DNA of 64,000 nt from Cristatella mucedo (lineage: Eukaryota; Bryozoa; Phylactolaemata; Cristatellidae). The notes beneath the pieces were generated by a model. The model searched no databases. It was not told the origin of the DNA and saw nothing but the letters and a program-made list of their open reading frames with translations. This document shows positions 37,201 through 52,204 of this stretch, one piece after another. A program made the translations under genes and the position numbers. Where the stretch lies: the NCBI GenBank assembly GCA_009760855.2, contig WPIO01000125.1:491001-555000 (forward strand), read 5' to 3'. Within the stretch, counting starts at the first letter, position 1. The number at the start of each line of letters is the position of its first letter.

Positions 37201-40200
37201 TAGGGTTTTTAGGGTTCAAGGTTAAAGGCTTAGATTTGAAGCAGCTGGCCACCATGTAGTACTTGCACACCTATGCCCTTATGGGCACTATACCCACAGG
37301 TGAAACCACACTTGCATATACGTAAATGCATCAGCTTTTTAATAGCCGACTTGAAGGCAAGAGGATGCCGGAGCCCTAAAGCTCGTGGCAGAGGTGCACG
37401 ACAAGGCAAGGCACATTCCCTAGGCCAAGCAGCCTTTCACTGGTGGTGACTAGGGTTCCAGGGAGGGGATGTCAGACCGAAAGAGTGCTCTAGAGGCTTG
37501 TCGGGTAGGGTGCCATTGAAAAGCAGCCTCAAAGTCTAACTCAGAAAATGTATTGATGGTGCATTAAAGAGACTTCTTTAGTGCTTTTTGCAGAGAGCTA
37601 CAGAGATCTGATTCAGCTGGGCTATTCTTTTTAGGCAAAAGAGGTAAAGAGGCAATTCTATTCAGACGGGTTAAGAGAGATCTGCATGGCAGCATGCCAT
37701 GATGGTTTGGGATCTCTAAAAATATAATCTACCAATTTTGTTGGAGGAGCTAAAGAGCCCTCTGGGTGGCATGGATTTGGAAAGCAGATCTAGTCTGAAT
37801 AGGAAGGTATAGTTTTTGAGAGGCTACCATTATTTTGCAGAGGGGCTACTGGACCTGGCCTGCTGGACCTTTGGAATTTTAGTGTGCGCCTTCAGGGTCT
37901 CTTTCTAGTTCGGCCAGCAGGTTTAGATGGGAACTAAAGCATCATTACGGATAGTCCTAGATAGATAGCAGGTAGTCGTAGTTATGGGTTTGAATCGATC
38001 TCCTAAAGTTTAAAAGCTTTATTAAGAAGACAACTTCTACAGATAGCCTTCACGTTTGATCCGTGTGTAAGATTAGGGACTGTCTACCATGGTGGCTTGC
38101 TAAAAATATTAGTTACTACCTGGTTCTGCCAAGGCTGGACTGTTGTAACTCAAGTTTTGGCTGTGTCAAAACATGTCACTAAGCCTCTGCAGCTGGTGGT
38201 AAATATGGCTTCAAGGCTGGTCAACAAATCACAGATGTTCAGCAACGTGCTATCTTTGCTGAAAAAGATGTGATGGCTCTCCATCGATTAATAGATCCAG
38301 AGAAAAATCGGCTCCTTCATACACAGCTGAACAGCTGCATCAGTTTAAGCCTCTTTGTGCCCTCAGATCCTCTATGGACACTAAATTAGCTGTTCCATTC
38401 CTACGTTTAAAGACTGCTGGCGAATGAAGCTTTTGCTCTGAAGGTCCTAAACTGTAGAACTCATTTTCACAATTCTTTTTTGCAACGATATCTGCTCTTC
38501 TGCTGCCAACCGTGGCAATACTTTCCAACCGTTTTCGGATGCAATTTCCGTGCTACTCACTTCTTAGACTGCCCTCCTACCTCAAAGATGCATCTCACTT
38601 TCTCTTTGCCGCATGAAATCAAGTCTGTTGGCTACAGTTTTTGCATCGAAAGCTGCTTAAGCTTTGAGTTTACTATAGAAAACTCTCCTGAGTATACCAT
38701 TTTGTCTTTTTGGCCTTGTGGAATTAATAATAATAATAATACATTTTATATAGCAAACCTCAGAGAATATAATCTCTGTCTAGGCACTTTACATTTGCTG
38801 CAAAGGAAGCACGATCGAGTTAAAGAGAAAGAGATACATCACATCTCTTGAGCGAGGACTACATACTTTCTTCATCAGTTCTTCAGCAATGAAATTGCCT
38901 AACGTTTTCTCACAAAACGAGCTCTTTAGCGAGATAAGCAGGTTGATCCACACGCACTAACCACAGTAGGCCGGCTAGGAATGGTAACATTCAGCCCAGT
39001 TGCTATTAGTTGCTCTAGCCCAGCACCGCATGTCGTTAAAAGAGCACATATTTTCTATAGGCTGAAAAGCTCATCTTTGCAACAAAAATGGTTTTCCATT
39101 GACTACTGATATAAATTTACTAGGAAGACTCTGAGCATTGCCAGTTAATCATAATTATAGTGCCCTGCTCCATGGCATAGATGCAATTCAGCAACTGCTC
39201 TATTAGACCCCTGGCACCCAACCAGTCAGTTGCACATATGTGGCAAGTATGTTGAGCATAGCTGGAAGGAAGCACGTCTGCTCTCACATAAAGCTGTTAG
39301 GAGAGAAAGATTAGTAGTGTGACATCCCAACACTTCTGACGATTTCCTACCATACCCAGAGGTCAAGCTTTAGCCACCTAAAGAATTCCCAAAGGGGTAC
39401 CATAAGCCAATAGTACTTGATTCGTGCTCGGTCCTGAAGCCTTCGATCCAGCAGCATAAATCCTTTCTTGAACGATGGTCTGATGAGGTAGGAATGGAAT
39501 CGTCGAAGCTCAGCATTGAGGGATCACGGTCACGTATAGGTATGTCCATGCTGTCTCACTGCCAGGCCTTGTGATCCGACGGTCATTCATCCCTCAGCTG
39601 GCCGAATTTATAGCAAAATAGCTCTTGCAAATGTCCTGCAGCCACTGCCTATTGCAGAGTTGAAGCGAAAAATTCGATTAAACAGGGATCGTGCATGAGA
39701 ATAGCATTTATTTAATGTCGCTCTGGTTTGGCACATGGGTGCTCTGCTTTGACGACCGAGGTTGTGAGCTCGAGCACTTCGGCCTATGTGAAACGCCTAG
39801 ATATACGTCAATTTCTTTTAGGTTGCTAGACAAATAAATTATAAATTTTTTAATAGAGTCGAGTTCGGATTCGGGCATTGCAATATAGCAGACAAGTGCT
39901 TAGTCCTTTGAGCTTTAAAAATTGGGCCAGCCTTCACAATGAACGCCCAGCAAAAACTTAAGCAAGTCAATTTTCTTACTCTACGGCTAATCTTCTATCC
40001 ATTTCTGCATCTGTCGATCTCTATTTATTCTCACTCATAAAAGTCGCTCATGCCATAAAAGTTACTAAGGCTTAGCACAACTAAATGTAGTATATGCATG
40101 AGAGTTCCTACAACATTTGTACAACGATCACATAAAGATGATGGGTATACATAAATAAAAATAGTCCAAGATAATTGACAGGATAGAAACTCTGGGAGTT

Positions 40201-41800
40201 CAAATAGCAGCCTCCAACAATTAAGCAACAAGCAATTGAGAGCGTTAAGCGATTACACGAGTGACTTTTTTAAATTGACTGCTAAGCTGTAAGAATTGCA
40301 GCAACTAAAAACCGTTCCATCTATAATGCAATGCATGTAAAAATGCTGACTTTCATGCAGTCTACTTCTGATGATACAAATCGGCAAATCAATGTTTCAG
40401 CAAGTGTGAATAAACTACATACCTTCTCAAAAATACTTATAACCTTCGTACGGGTGCTGCATAGATTCCTAACTTCAACGGCATTGCAGGCAGTCTAAAA
40501 TGATATTTTGATCAGACAATCAGACCTCCAGACAGTAGTGACTATTATTTTGCTCTAACGGAATATTTGCTTCATCCACATGAATTGCCCATTGAGCTTA
40601 TGCATGCTGAAATTATGCATGCTACCATTAAACCATTGTTATACTCCTTTCCAATATATGCAAAGTGCATTGAAAGAGATTTTGCCTTCTTAAGATGCTC
40701 TATAAATATATTATTATTAAACCTCATGCCTTAGGATAACAATCGGGTACTTAAAGCAAATTCCGGTATGGCTTGAATGCATGAGTATTATTTTGATTGC
40801 AACTGAGTGGAGCTGAAACGTTATATCTACTGTGGTTTATGACAACCAGCCTTATCTATTGCTGTAATTAGACAGATCTAAGCAATTGGGATAACTCTAC
40901 ACAAACACACACACATTATCACACATACACACATATAGATACACACACACATAGACAAACACATAGACAAACACACGCACACACACATACACATATGGAC
41001 ACACCTGCACACACACACACACACATGCAGAGCCACTCAGGGGTGCCGAGCCACACATATGCACAGATACTCTCAAACGCACACACCACATACACAAGGT
41101 CAGTCTGTCCGCTGAAGCGTATAGAATGTCTGAATGCAAGTGCCAAATTTAGTAGCAGTTGAAAGTGACACAGTAATGTATTTAGTGGGTCAATCCTACT
41201 AAAATGTGAATCTAGAATTTTCTTTTGATCTCTTGCTTCCGACACACTTCTTGCTGCGAATAAAATCGGCTTTAAAAGCACTGGGAAGACTAGCTAAATT
41301 AATACACTTGGTTATTCCAGATCTTATGTTGGAACTCTGTTAGTGGTGGCAGCAAACTATCTATCTACAGCTCTCTAACACACTGTAAAACGGAAGTTCA
41401 GAGATATAAACCGCCTCCTAGTTTGACGCAGAGGTAAGTGCTTGCCTTTGACGATCAAGGTCGTGGACCCGAACCCTACAGCATATGTAAAGCACCTGGA
41501 CTGAGAGTAAGTTCTCCTAGGGTGATATAATTTAAAAAAAATGCTAGGAAGAGACAGCATGAGATTAAAGTGTGTCAAAAGTATGACCTACATGTCGACA
41601 CTTAAAGCACTTGCTGAGAATGGATTAAAAAGTATGAGCTCACATGAAAAAATGAACATGCACCCATGCCTGCACATAATACCCAAATGCTTAAACGCAC
41701 ACACAAATGCATATATGAACTAGCCCACAATCACGCACGTACACATGCATGCAAACACGCACAAACACAGACACATACACACTAGCACACACACATTAGT

Positions 41801-41834
<34 letters not shown>

Positions 41835-41954
41835 AATCACAAACAAACACACACATAAACACATACAGACGAATGTACATATACACGACGGCACGCAGAC
41901 ACGAATGCACACACACATGAATGAACACACACACGAATGCACACACACACGAAT

Positions 41955-42006
<52 letters not shown>

Positions 42007-45000
42007 ACACACACATACACACACACACACATACATGAACGCACACACAAACAAATACATAATGCTCATGCATGCACCCGGTAGATATGTAAAGCAATGC
42101 AAAGCTGGTTTGGTCCAGCGGTTAAGGTGCTCTGCCCGACCTGGCTGAGGTCGTGGGCTCGAGCCCGGAGGCATATGTGAAGCGCATGAATAGAGATTTA
42201 GTTCTCTTGGGGCGCTATACAAATTAATTATATAAAGCACGTACCACCCAGCAAAGAGAACTTACCTTGTGCAGGGCACGCCAATCACCAATCGAGACCT
42301 GAGCTTGTCTCATTCGAAGGAGTATTCTCTGCAAAGAGCAGCAGCACTATGCAAAACTGATAGAGCTATACGGTGGGTTGCTGATCACATGCACCGTCGG
42401 CATCACTTTCATGGCCACGGAAATTAAATGAACAGGATTAAGTAGTTGCAACAGGAATAATGGCTGATGCATGCCCAGGAGACTCTCACAGATATTCACA
42501 CACATAACATTGTGTTAGTGATACAAATAAATTTTAATTGCAGTATCTAGTCTTTCACTGTAATCAAGATTTCTATGGGACAATAATTTAATCAGCCATT
42601 ACAGGTTAAATAAGCAGCATCTGTTTGCTGACAACTGAACGAGCAAAAAGAGTTTTCACCAAGAATGTTCATCTCTTTGGGAAGATTTCTAAATAAACTT
42701 TGGCAATGTAAACTTCAACTAGTATCTCCAATACTTTACCGATGTTGCTTTGCTGACGACATTATCCACCAGAAAATGTATGCTATTAAGCCAAATGTCA
42801 TCAACATTTCATTTCACGGTCAGCTTAAATCGTGAAATCAGCATTAAATGGCTTCTCAGCAGTTCCAGCATAAGTGCTAGTCCATGCTTGCAGTGCAATA
42901 AGAAGAGTACAATAAAACCTAGCAAAAGCAAGCTAAACTACTCATACATTTATAACTGAATGAAAGCATGATGGAAGCATGACCGGAAAAATAAATTCAG
43001 CAGATGTTGGATTCTATGGTGCACCATTCCTTTGAAATACACTTTGAAAGCAGCACGGCATGAGTGTGGAAAACGCGCACTATCGTATATCACCGGCATT
43101 TGCATTCAAGCTAGCCAAAACCACACTGGTGCCTCATTAATAAGCTGTCAAACACGAGCTGACCTATCACAATGTACCTATCAGAACTGCTGCAGCTGGC
43201 AGAGAAAGCCCTAGTGCGCTATACCAAACTCTCCTGCGCAACACCCACATAGTCTTTATGGCTTTGTGGAGTTACAGATGGAGATACATTACATTATATT
43301 AGGACAGGCCGAACAAGTTTTAATCACAATCTCTGCGACTCGCTGCATCATCCAAGGCGCTAGAGACGTACCGGCAGAGCCTTTACACTCTTGAGGCAGT
43401 CCTGAAGTGCTGAGGTGATTTCTAAATTCTTTGGGTTTGCAAAATAGTCTAGTGAATCATGGCGGTCTTTCAGTACTGCAACATCAGTGGTAGGCCGCAA
43501 GAACCAATTCCTAGCGAACAAACAGCAGAGCCTGGGATATATTATTACAGCATATATACACACTAAAAATGACTGGTCAAATAAATGCTAACCAATAAAC
43601 CTTGTCAACTAAACACTTGAATGGGTCACAAACAAAGAGGAGCAGCAAGTACCGTAACATTCTGCTTCCAATTGCTGATCTGCATTTATTCATGATACCT
43701 AAAGCAGGTGGAGATGGACAACTCGGTGTATTTTATTTGCCGATAGATGGTTTTTTGCAGCATTTTCAAATTAGTTTTCAAAATGTTTCTATAGCCGACA
43801 AGGAGTGCTCACCAAACAGGCTTAGACCTTCCTTCGTGGAGTAAGCCTGGGATGCTTTATATACGGATGGGTGTGATTCGTGCTGGAAGATTTGCAGTGC
43901 ACTAAAAAGAAGAAAATGCGAGCTGCCTATAGTCATTTCTAGCAAATGCGCTAAATGAACAAGAGTAAATTTGAAAATAGGTGCGGCACAAGGGCAGTTG
44001 CCAATTACCCAAACGTATTGTCGTCTAAGCCCACAAGATTATCTCTAAAACATCATAGAGCAATGTAAATTCAATCAGCTTTGCAGTCAAAAGAAGCATC
44101 AGGTGCTTCTATCAGGAAGTGCAGAGCATATGGTTCAACTTAATTTTAGCTAGCACAGCTGTTAACAATTTAAACAGCTTTGAACAGAGAAAGAGCGATC
44201 GAATAAAATGCACTACAGCAAAATGGCTTACAGTGGAATTGTTTTGAGTGACAGTACAGGGATACCATCTTCCAGCTCCATACCAATTTTGCTTCTTTCT
44301 AGGAACATTATTAGGCCACCGACAGCTCGGACCTAAAGGCAAGTCTTGGTAATCTTTTTGCGATTCACAGCACCATAAGCATGTCGAACAGAGCATGTCG
44401 AACCGATGATTACAATGAAATACCAGTGCATTTCTTCCTTTAATACAAATTATGACTTTCAGAGCAGCATTTTTGGTAGGGCTTGCACAAAAAAGGGTTT
44501 CAGACACAGCTGATAAGGTTTAGTTGGGCCAGGCAAGAAGAATTCATACCATATTAATGGCATCCACGTCAATGAGCGAGTGCAAGTGAACCATCCTCTC
44601 TTGCTCGGTCAGGTGGCTGGCCAAACCAGGAAGCTGGAGGTTTGACAGAAGGTGCAAGCTAGCATCCAAGCCTAAAATGTGCCAGAATTATGCACACTGG
44701 CAGTGCATATATTTCTAGCATGCACGATCAGCATTAACAATTCTCACAATAATCGGAGTCCATCACAAGCAGCACAATCTGGTTTGACCCAGTGGTTAAG
44801 GTGCTCCCTTTAACGACCTAAGTCAAGATGAATGCATTGGATGACCGAGGTCATGGGCTCGAGCCCTGTGGCATGTGTGAAGTGTCTAAGTTAAATCGCA
44901 ATTAAAATTAATTATACTGCATTTTATATCTGATCATCCTACTTATTAGGCCAGGCACGAGACAGACAAACAGCACAAATGACCAGTTAGAACAATTCTG

Positions 45001-48000
45001 GAAGCATTAGCGTCACAACAGGAGTAGGCCCATGAGGCGAAACCGCGACTTTGCTCGTCGTGGTAAAACATATGGGTGATGAAGGATATGCCAGACGGGA
45101 GGCAGTCATAGAAGAGATGAAGCAGAATGCCTAGACAAGGCCGTCCTGCACGACATTTTGGGTGAATTCTAAAATAGGTGAAGGCTCAATGCCTCCCAGT
45201 CGGTATGCATATGGCCGTAACCATCACCGCTCATATGCTTGCCATAGCAATGAAGTAAAGGGTAGCAAAATGCTTTGAATGAGTGCAGAAGATAGGGAAA
45301 AATATTACTAAAATTCCAATGCAAACTAGAGTTGATATAAAAAACTGTTTTGCAGGAAGACTTCATTGCCTACCACAGACCCAGGTGCATCAGCTTAATC
45401 TGTTTCATAATTCATTTTATAAGAGTAGTTTTTGAAGATAATTATTGGGTCGAAAAAGGCCGAATTTAAGACCCAGCAGCAATACTATGCGACAACTCCA
45501 GCAGCCCAAGTTGGTCACACGAGCCGTTCTCGGCTTCCTTCCTACAAGCAAAAACAAGAGCACAGACGATCGATTAAAATGACATCGTATTACGAATCAA
45601 GTTAATAATACCAGAGCGAATGTACAACTAACGGGATGACGAATGTCTACCGTATAGTTCTTGGTGTAGCAATGCATTTGAGTCCAAGGTAGTTTTCGGT
45701 GAGCCGCAAAATAGGCTGCTAAAACAGCTCAAGACAAAATAATCCCATTAAATGATCCGAATAAAGTATATACTTCCGAAATATCTATAATAAAAGTAAC
45801 TAATAAATAATGAATAAGTAATAAGTAAATAACTAATACATATTAAATTGAATGGGTAAAGAGCTTTTTTCATGAGGAGCAAAACGTTATTAACATTCGA
45901 GTAAAAAATTAAATGTACTGTACGATCATGTATTTTGATATCCTTTATGTACCTTTTCTTTGATCCCTCCCAGCCTTCGAACACGTCGAAATATCTTAAC
46001 TCCCTTGCTGCATGTATTGATGACATCAGCACATGGATGGTAGCAAATATTCTTAAATTAAATGATAATAAATTAACTTAATAGTTATGGGCAAACTAAG
46101 GGTTATTTACGAATTGGAAAGGCTGATGCTCAAAATGGGTTCTTCCAGCATATCTCCTGTTGAATGTGCACGAAATCTAGGTGTAATGTTCCAAAGTGAC
46201 CTTTCGTTAGACGATCACATCAGCTCGACAGTCAAGTCTGCCTATTTTAAGCTACATAACATTGCTAAAAAAAATCTGGGCTTGTTTGGATGAGGATACC
46301 ACATCTATGTTGGTCGATGCATTTGCGACATCCCGTCTTGACTTCTGTAGCTCACTGCTTGCTGGCCTACCGGCATGTGCGATCAGGCGCTTACAGCTGG
46401 TGCAAAACTCTGCAGCTAGGCTTGTCTGTCGTGAGCATCGCAGTTGCCACATCACACCACTTATCGCCGACCTGCACTGGCTACCAGTCAAGCAGGGCAT
46501 CGACTTCAAGATTTTGTCACTCACTTTTAGGACACTTCATTCTTTAGCTCCAACCTTCCCTACCACATCTACTCCCTCACCAGGCCAAGCATCGCGCCAC
46601 TTGCTTTTCGGTATCTAACCGTTTACCTATGTACCAACCTTAAATCCTTTGGAGAACGTGCATTTAGTTCGTATGCTCCCAAAGCCTGGAACTCACTCCC
46701 GACTTGCATCACAACATCCCCTGACTTGACCAAATTTAAAAAGAACTTAAAAACACGCCTATTTAGGACAGCATTTAATGGGTCCCTGTGATTCGTCCTT
46801 CATTTGCTTATGCATGCTGACACTGTGCATGCTGCCACTAACCACACTTGCATGCTGACCCTGTGCATGTCACCCCTAACCATGTTATTTATGTTGTTCA
46901 TCAAGCATGATATTACTTACCATTCAATCACATTTCCTTCGAAGTCAAATTTTTGTAACAAATGTAAAGTGCCTAGAAAGAGATCGAGTTCCCTGAGGGC
47001 ACTTAATCAAGTGTATTATTATTTTTATTTGAATCGCAAATGAAATTGTCAGATCGTGTGCGATTCTAAGGAGGTAATCAGACTGTCATCGTAGGTTGGA
47101 ACACGAGTTTGAAGATGTCGATTGAGTTGCACGTAGTTTGCCTTCGCTGCTTATGTTTGTCCGTTCTCACTTAGAACGAGCAATATCAATCTTTACTATG
47201 TTCTGCTCTTTTCAAAATTGTCCGATGAGTTTGAATACATATGGATGATGATTGCAACCGATGGTCCGTTGAAAGGCACAGTGCCACGAAAAAGATTTAG
47301 TGCCAAACGAAAACAAAACTAAATAAGAAAAAATTGTGGAATAGATCAATTTGTTTAATTAATAAATTAATCTTGAACTACAGTCAGCTCGACTTACGAA
47401 ATAGATAGGGACCGGAAAGCATGTCCGAAGTCAAATTTTTGTAAATTGAGAATGGTATAGGATACGGTCTATTATGATACATCCTGACAACGTCAGCCAT
47501 CGTTTACTCCCTACTGTTTTCGGCATTGTCAGATTTACTGACCACTTGCAGATTTTGAAGGATTACTTGGATAGATTTTGATTTTAATTTTTTTCGTGAG
47601 ACCGTGCCCGGATTTGCATCTCCGAGTTTAAGTTGGGGGCTGACAGTATTTGTTATTCTGTGGAATACAATTTTTTATACATTTTCACTTTGTAACATGT
47701 CTAATAACAAACATTTTAATAATTGATTATTCATTATCTTAATTGCACAAGTTTGATGTTGTAGTTAACGGCAATATAACAGATTCACAAAAATATATCC
47801 ATTAATTACTCTGGGCGTTTTTCTCGGAGCTATTTTTTCGATCTCCATTGCATTGGGCTATTTTTTCATGGCGCCGTGGTTGGCAGCTCGCCAGTAGCTT
47901 TGGCTTATGTAAACTGGCACCCAACATATGGAGTTGGTTTGCATTCTGTGTGACTACCTTTCTCATCTAAAAATTACCGTTTTATGAGCCATAAGTACAA

Positions 48001-51000
48001 CAGATTTCAATATCTTTACATAAGCAGGTTTTGCTTTGAGTTTCATGGATCGAAGATGGCTGTGACTGTAAAACAAAAGTGAATGAATAACAATGGATTG
48101 TACATAGTTGCAGAACTCACTGAGCCACCAAGGTGCTAACAAGTCTTCTCAAGTCAGAGTCCTAAGTTTTTCTAAATGCTCTGGGAAAAATAGTCCTTCA
48201 GCATAAATCTCAAACAGTCAACAAAAATAATTGTCAAAGTTAGCTGCCAAACCAAAAGAACACATAAATGAATCATTTATCAGCAGTCACTGAAAATGGC
48301 ATGAACAAGTCAAAGGAAACTTTCTCTTATGTGCAGGTCACATGATCACTAATCTTGGTTGAGAATATTCAAAAATCGGTTTTCACTCCACCTTTGAACT
48401 CATCCAGCAAAAAGTTGCTTGATGAACTAGGAGCAAGGAATTGCTTAAATTTGAGTTGCCAATCCAAAATATCACCGTCGGAAAAAACTATACAAGCACA
48501 TTTCGAATGGAAATTTAGAAAGGTCAGCTTGAGCTTTCCCAAAACTGGTAGCCATGCAGATTGCACAGGCATTTGTAAGTTACAGGTGCCAACTTAATTC
48601 AAGGCCCTAATATAGCTATTAAAGACAGCCCCGACAGAAAACCTTGTATCAGCAGCCCAATCAGTTGCTAAAAACGAGGATTTTAATAAAATATGTAAGT
48701 TATAGGTATTCAAATATCAAATAAAGCATCCTAGCAAGTATTTCAGTCTGTAAATCCATCAAGTCAGGAGGATGGAGCTGCCGTCATCCCATCCTCCCAT
48801 CATTTTAATAATGATTTACTCAAGGCCTACGGTAGCCAACATCTTTCATCTCGATATAATATAATAATAATTATAATACATTTGATATAGCGCCCTCAGA
48901 GAACTCAATCTCTTTCTAGGCACTTGACATTTGCTGCAAAGGAAGCACGATCAAATGGTTAGTGGTGGCATGCTCAATAAACAACAAGCATAACAAGGTT
49001 AAGGGTGACATGCACAGGGTCAGCATGCAAGTTTGGTTAGTGTCAGCATGCATAAGCACATAAAGAACAAATAGCAGGGCCCACTCAATGCTGTCCAAGA
49101 TAGGTGTGTTTTTAAGTTCTTTTTAAATGTGGTCAAGTCAGGGGGTGTTGTGACACAAGTCGAGAGTGAGTTCCAGGCTTTGGGAGCATACGAACTAAAG
49201 GCATGGTCTCACAGGATTTGAGGTTTGTACGAGCAAGGTATAGGTAAACAATTAGATTCCGAAAAGTGGATGGTACGATGGTTAGCCTTATGCGGGAGTA
49301 GATCTGATAGGTTGGCTGGAGACAAAGAATTGAGGAACCAAAAAGTGAGTGACGAAACCTTGATGTCGATGCGTTGCTTGACTGGGAGCCAGTGCAGGTC
49401 AATGAGAAGTGGTGTGCCGTGGTAACTGAGACGCTCACGAATAAGATTAAGAAACCGAGAATAGAACCCGGGAGATATTAGGGGACCGGACCAGCATGGG
49501 CACAGTCGTGCAAGTAAAGCAAAAAGCAGCTGATTTGAGCAGACTCAGTTTTATATAGTGGCAGATCAGTCTAGGCAGCTTTCACCTAGCCAAAACGGGT
49601 AGTAGCACAATATGGAATTACCCAATGCAGGACTCAGAACATGAAACCCAGTCACGAAGCGCAGAGGTGCATGCTTTGGTAAGGTGATGTTCACATTTTC
49701 TTAACCAACAAAAGAAAAGCAGGAAGCAGATTGAAAGTAGGTAGACTGCCTAGAAAGGTAGCACCAGCAAGAATTGGCAACAGAAGAAAAGATATGTCGT
49801 TGCATTTGAATTATTTATGGATCTGTAAGTGAGTTCAACAGTCAAGAGGCTGAACAAGATAATCTTTGGCCAACAGTCTAGAAAAAGGAAAGAAAAGCTA
49901 ATTTATAGTCGAGAGAGCATGAGGCATGTAGGTTCATTACGTTATGAAAGCCGAGCCTCAGACGGTAAATAGCAGGGAAGCAACGTGTCACAATTTGTTC
50001 ATGTATTGCAGTAGGTGTAGATTGCTAAAGACATTTCTCATAGTCGTTGGTTGGAGGCCCGATTAAAGGGGGATATCAGCAGATATGCCTGACAAAAACT
50101 CCTGCAGTCAATGAATAATGGCCACAAGACCATGGCACCTCCTCTCAGGACATGCTCATTGGCAACAACCTTGGAGCAAGCATCGACACGAGAATGATAT
50201 CTCATCACTTTCAGCAGGCTGTGGGGCTATTTTAGTACAAGGAAGTCGTCGGTTGTAACGCTAGAAGGGGGAGGCCAAGACGAACAAGTGAGGACTATTC
50301 AGAGTCAAAGGCTTAAGTGTTTTGCCATGTGCAGCTATCAGCAGACCCATAGTCATAGGACCAGAGGCAAACTATGTAAACAGATGGCAATGTAGAAGCC
50401 AATGATCGGCAGCTAAATCGAATGCATGGAAGCCAATCTTAACAAAGTCCTTTCCCCACCTATGCAAATGTAGCTGTCTGGGAACGCCTCTGGCTTTTGC
50501 TAGCTTTAGTCACTACTATCGTATGGATAAGCTGCAGTAGCACTAACTCAAATACTCGCCCACCTGGAATAGTAAGTTTCTATGCACTCTAGAGATTACT
50601 TACTACTGAGAGCCTAATGTTAGCACTTCAGTTCGATTGCATTTATCCAATTTTGACTTACTGTAATCCGAATTCTGTGTGAGATGCATGTGCTCTTCCT
50701 CGTGGCCGGCTCCATACTTTTCCTTGACTGCAAACGAAAAGTAGGTGCCAGGTCCGGGATTTTTGCATCACATCCTCTCTTCCTCCCTCTATCTCTCATA
50801 TGAATATCAGAACTTATTAACACACGAGCCAATGTGACTTTCAGAGACATGCTTTCCTAACTGAAGATATGGGGTGTAACACGGTGTCTCAGGAAAGCCA
50901 GAATTAAAATCTTGATGCATTCAGCTTTAGGTTAGCCATGTCCGAATGGCCTCAAGCAACGTGTAGTAATGTGGGGATGTAGCGCATCTGAGCGATGCAG

Positions 51001-52163
51001 CAGTCGTACTCACACAAAGCTTTCAAAATCGAAAGCATCCGGTCATCCTGTCTCAAGCTGGTGACGATGTGGGTGGGATGCAATTGCTGGTACACTGAAA
51101 TAGAAACGTTGTGGAATCTTCAGGCGACTTTGTAAGACCCTCAAGTGAAGTGACAGAGTTAAAGAACTGGACGATATGCGGAGCTGCCGGCAGCAAAAGC
51201 TCTTTCTTCGTGGCAAACCCGACACCCGAAGCACGGCTTGTCAAGCATTCGATCCACGACATGCTCTCAGTGTGATAAAGCTTCTGCTCGCCGGTAGACT
51301 GCCCCCTGCAGACGGTGCATGTCTTCTTACCAAAAACACAGAAGCAACGATGCTCATACGGCATTTTGCCGAAGACCCGATTGAACGAGTTCAGACGAGT
51401 TGCTGTGGTGGGGGGGGGCCTGTGAGAGTTGCAGTGAAGTCAACTCTCGAAGACATGGCTGCGGGTGGATGCAAAAGGCACCGTGATGGCTACGACCGAC
51501 GGTTGAAGGGCTGCCACTGGGCATTGCAGCGGCCACACAGACACGGCCTCAGACATGGTGACCACAGAGAAGCCAGCCAAGCGATGAAGTGACTCACTTT
51601 GCTTAAGCATTGTGAAGGTGTCTGTTTCGGCAACATCTGCTATGACTTTGATCGAAGCTTCTTCGGCTATGTAGGCTGCCACGCCCAGCCGCCCGTGATG
51701 CCAAATCATGCTCACGATTACCTACACCGATGCTGCGAGTGATTTATGAAATCAGGCAAGTAGTAGCTTCATCAAGGCATACAGGTCCTTGCAAGTAAGC
51801 AGCATAGCACGTGATGTGCATGCAGATGCTTGCACTCGTGCACGTAAAGTGTGCACATACACATGCACTCGCACAAGCAAGGACACACCCACACACAACC
51901 TACCACTGTCACACGCACGCTCGCACGTGCGCGTGCACACGCACGCTCGCACGTGCGAGCGTGCACACACACGCACACGTCGACACACGCGTACACACAT
52001 ACACTACGTGCGAGCATATTTGTGCATGCATGAACACTCACACTATGCACACAACCCCTCACATACGTACATGCGTCCACGTGTACGCACCTGCACGTGA
52101 GCATATCCATAAGCACTCCGGAGCGTGCAATAGTGCATGTGTGCATATGGGTGTATTTGTGTG

Positions 52164-52204
<41 letters not shown>

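Noticed and set aside
41796-42240. Long Cys/Val-rich and His/Thr-rich frames
   Set aside because: Artefacts of the (CA)n repeat, as are those at 40897-41281, 51752-52320, 22969-23181 and 56840-57167.
45475-45560. Acceptor-like TTTTTGCTTGTAG with a short open frame ([19 protein letters not shown])
   Set aside because: Considered as a missing MSH5 exon. Joining to exon 3 gives an in-frame stop, and exon 4 at 50727 fits both phases better.
51176-51592. 138-codon plus-strand frame
   Set aside because: It lies within MSH5 introns and on the opposite strand of exon 2. It has no family resemblance.
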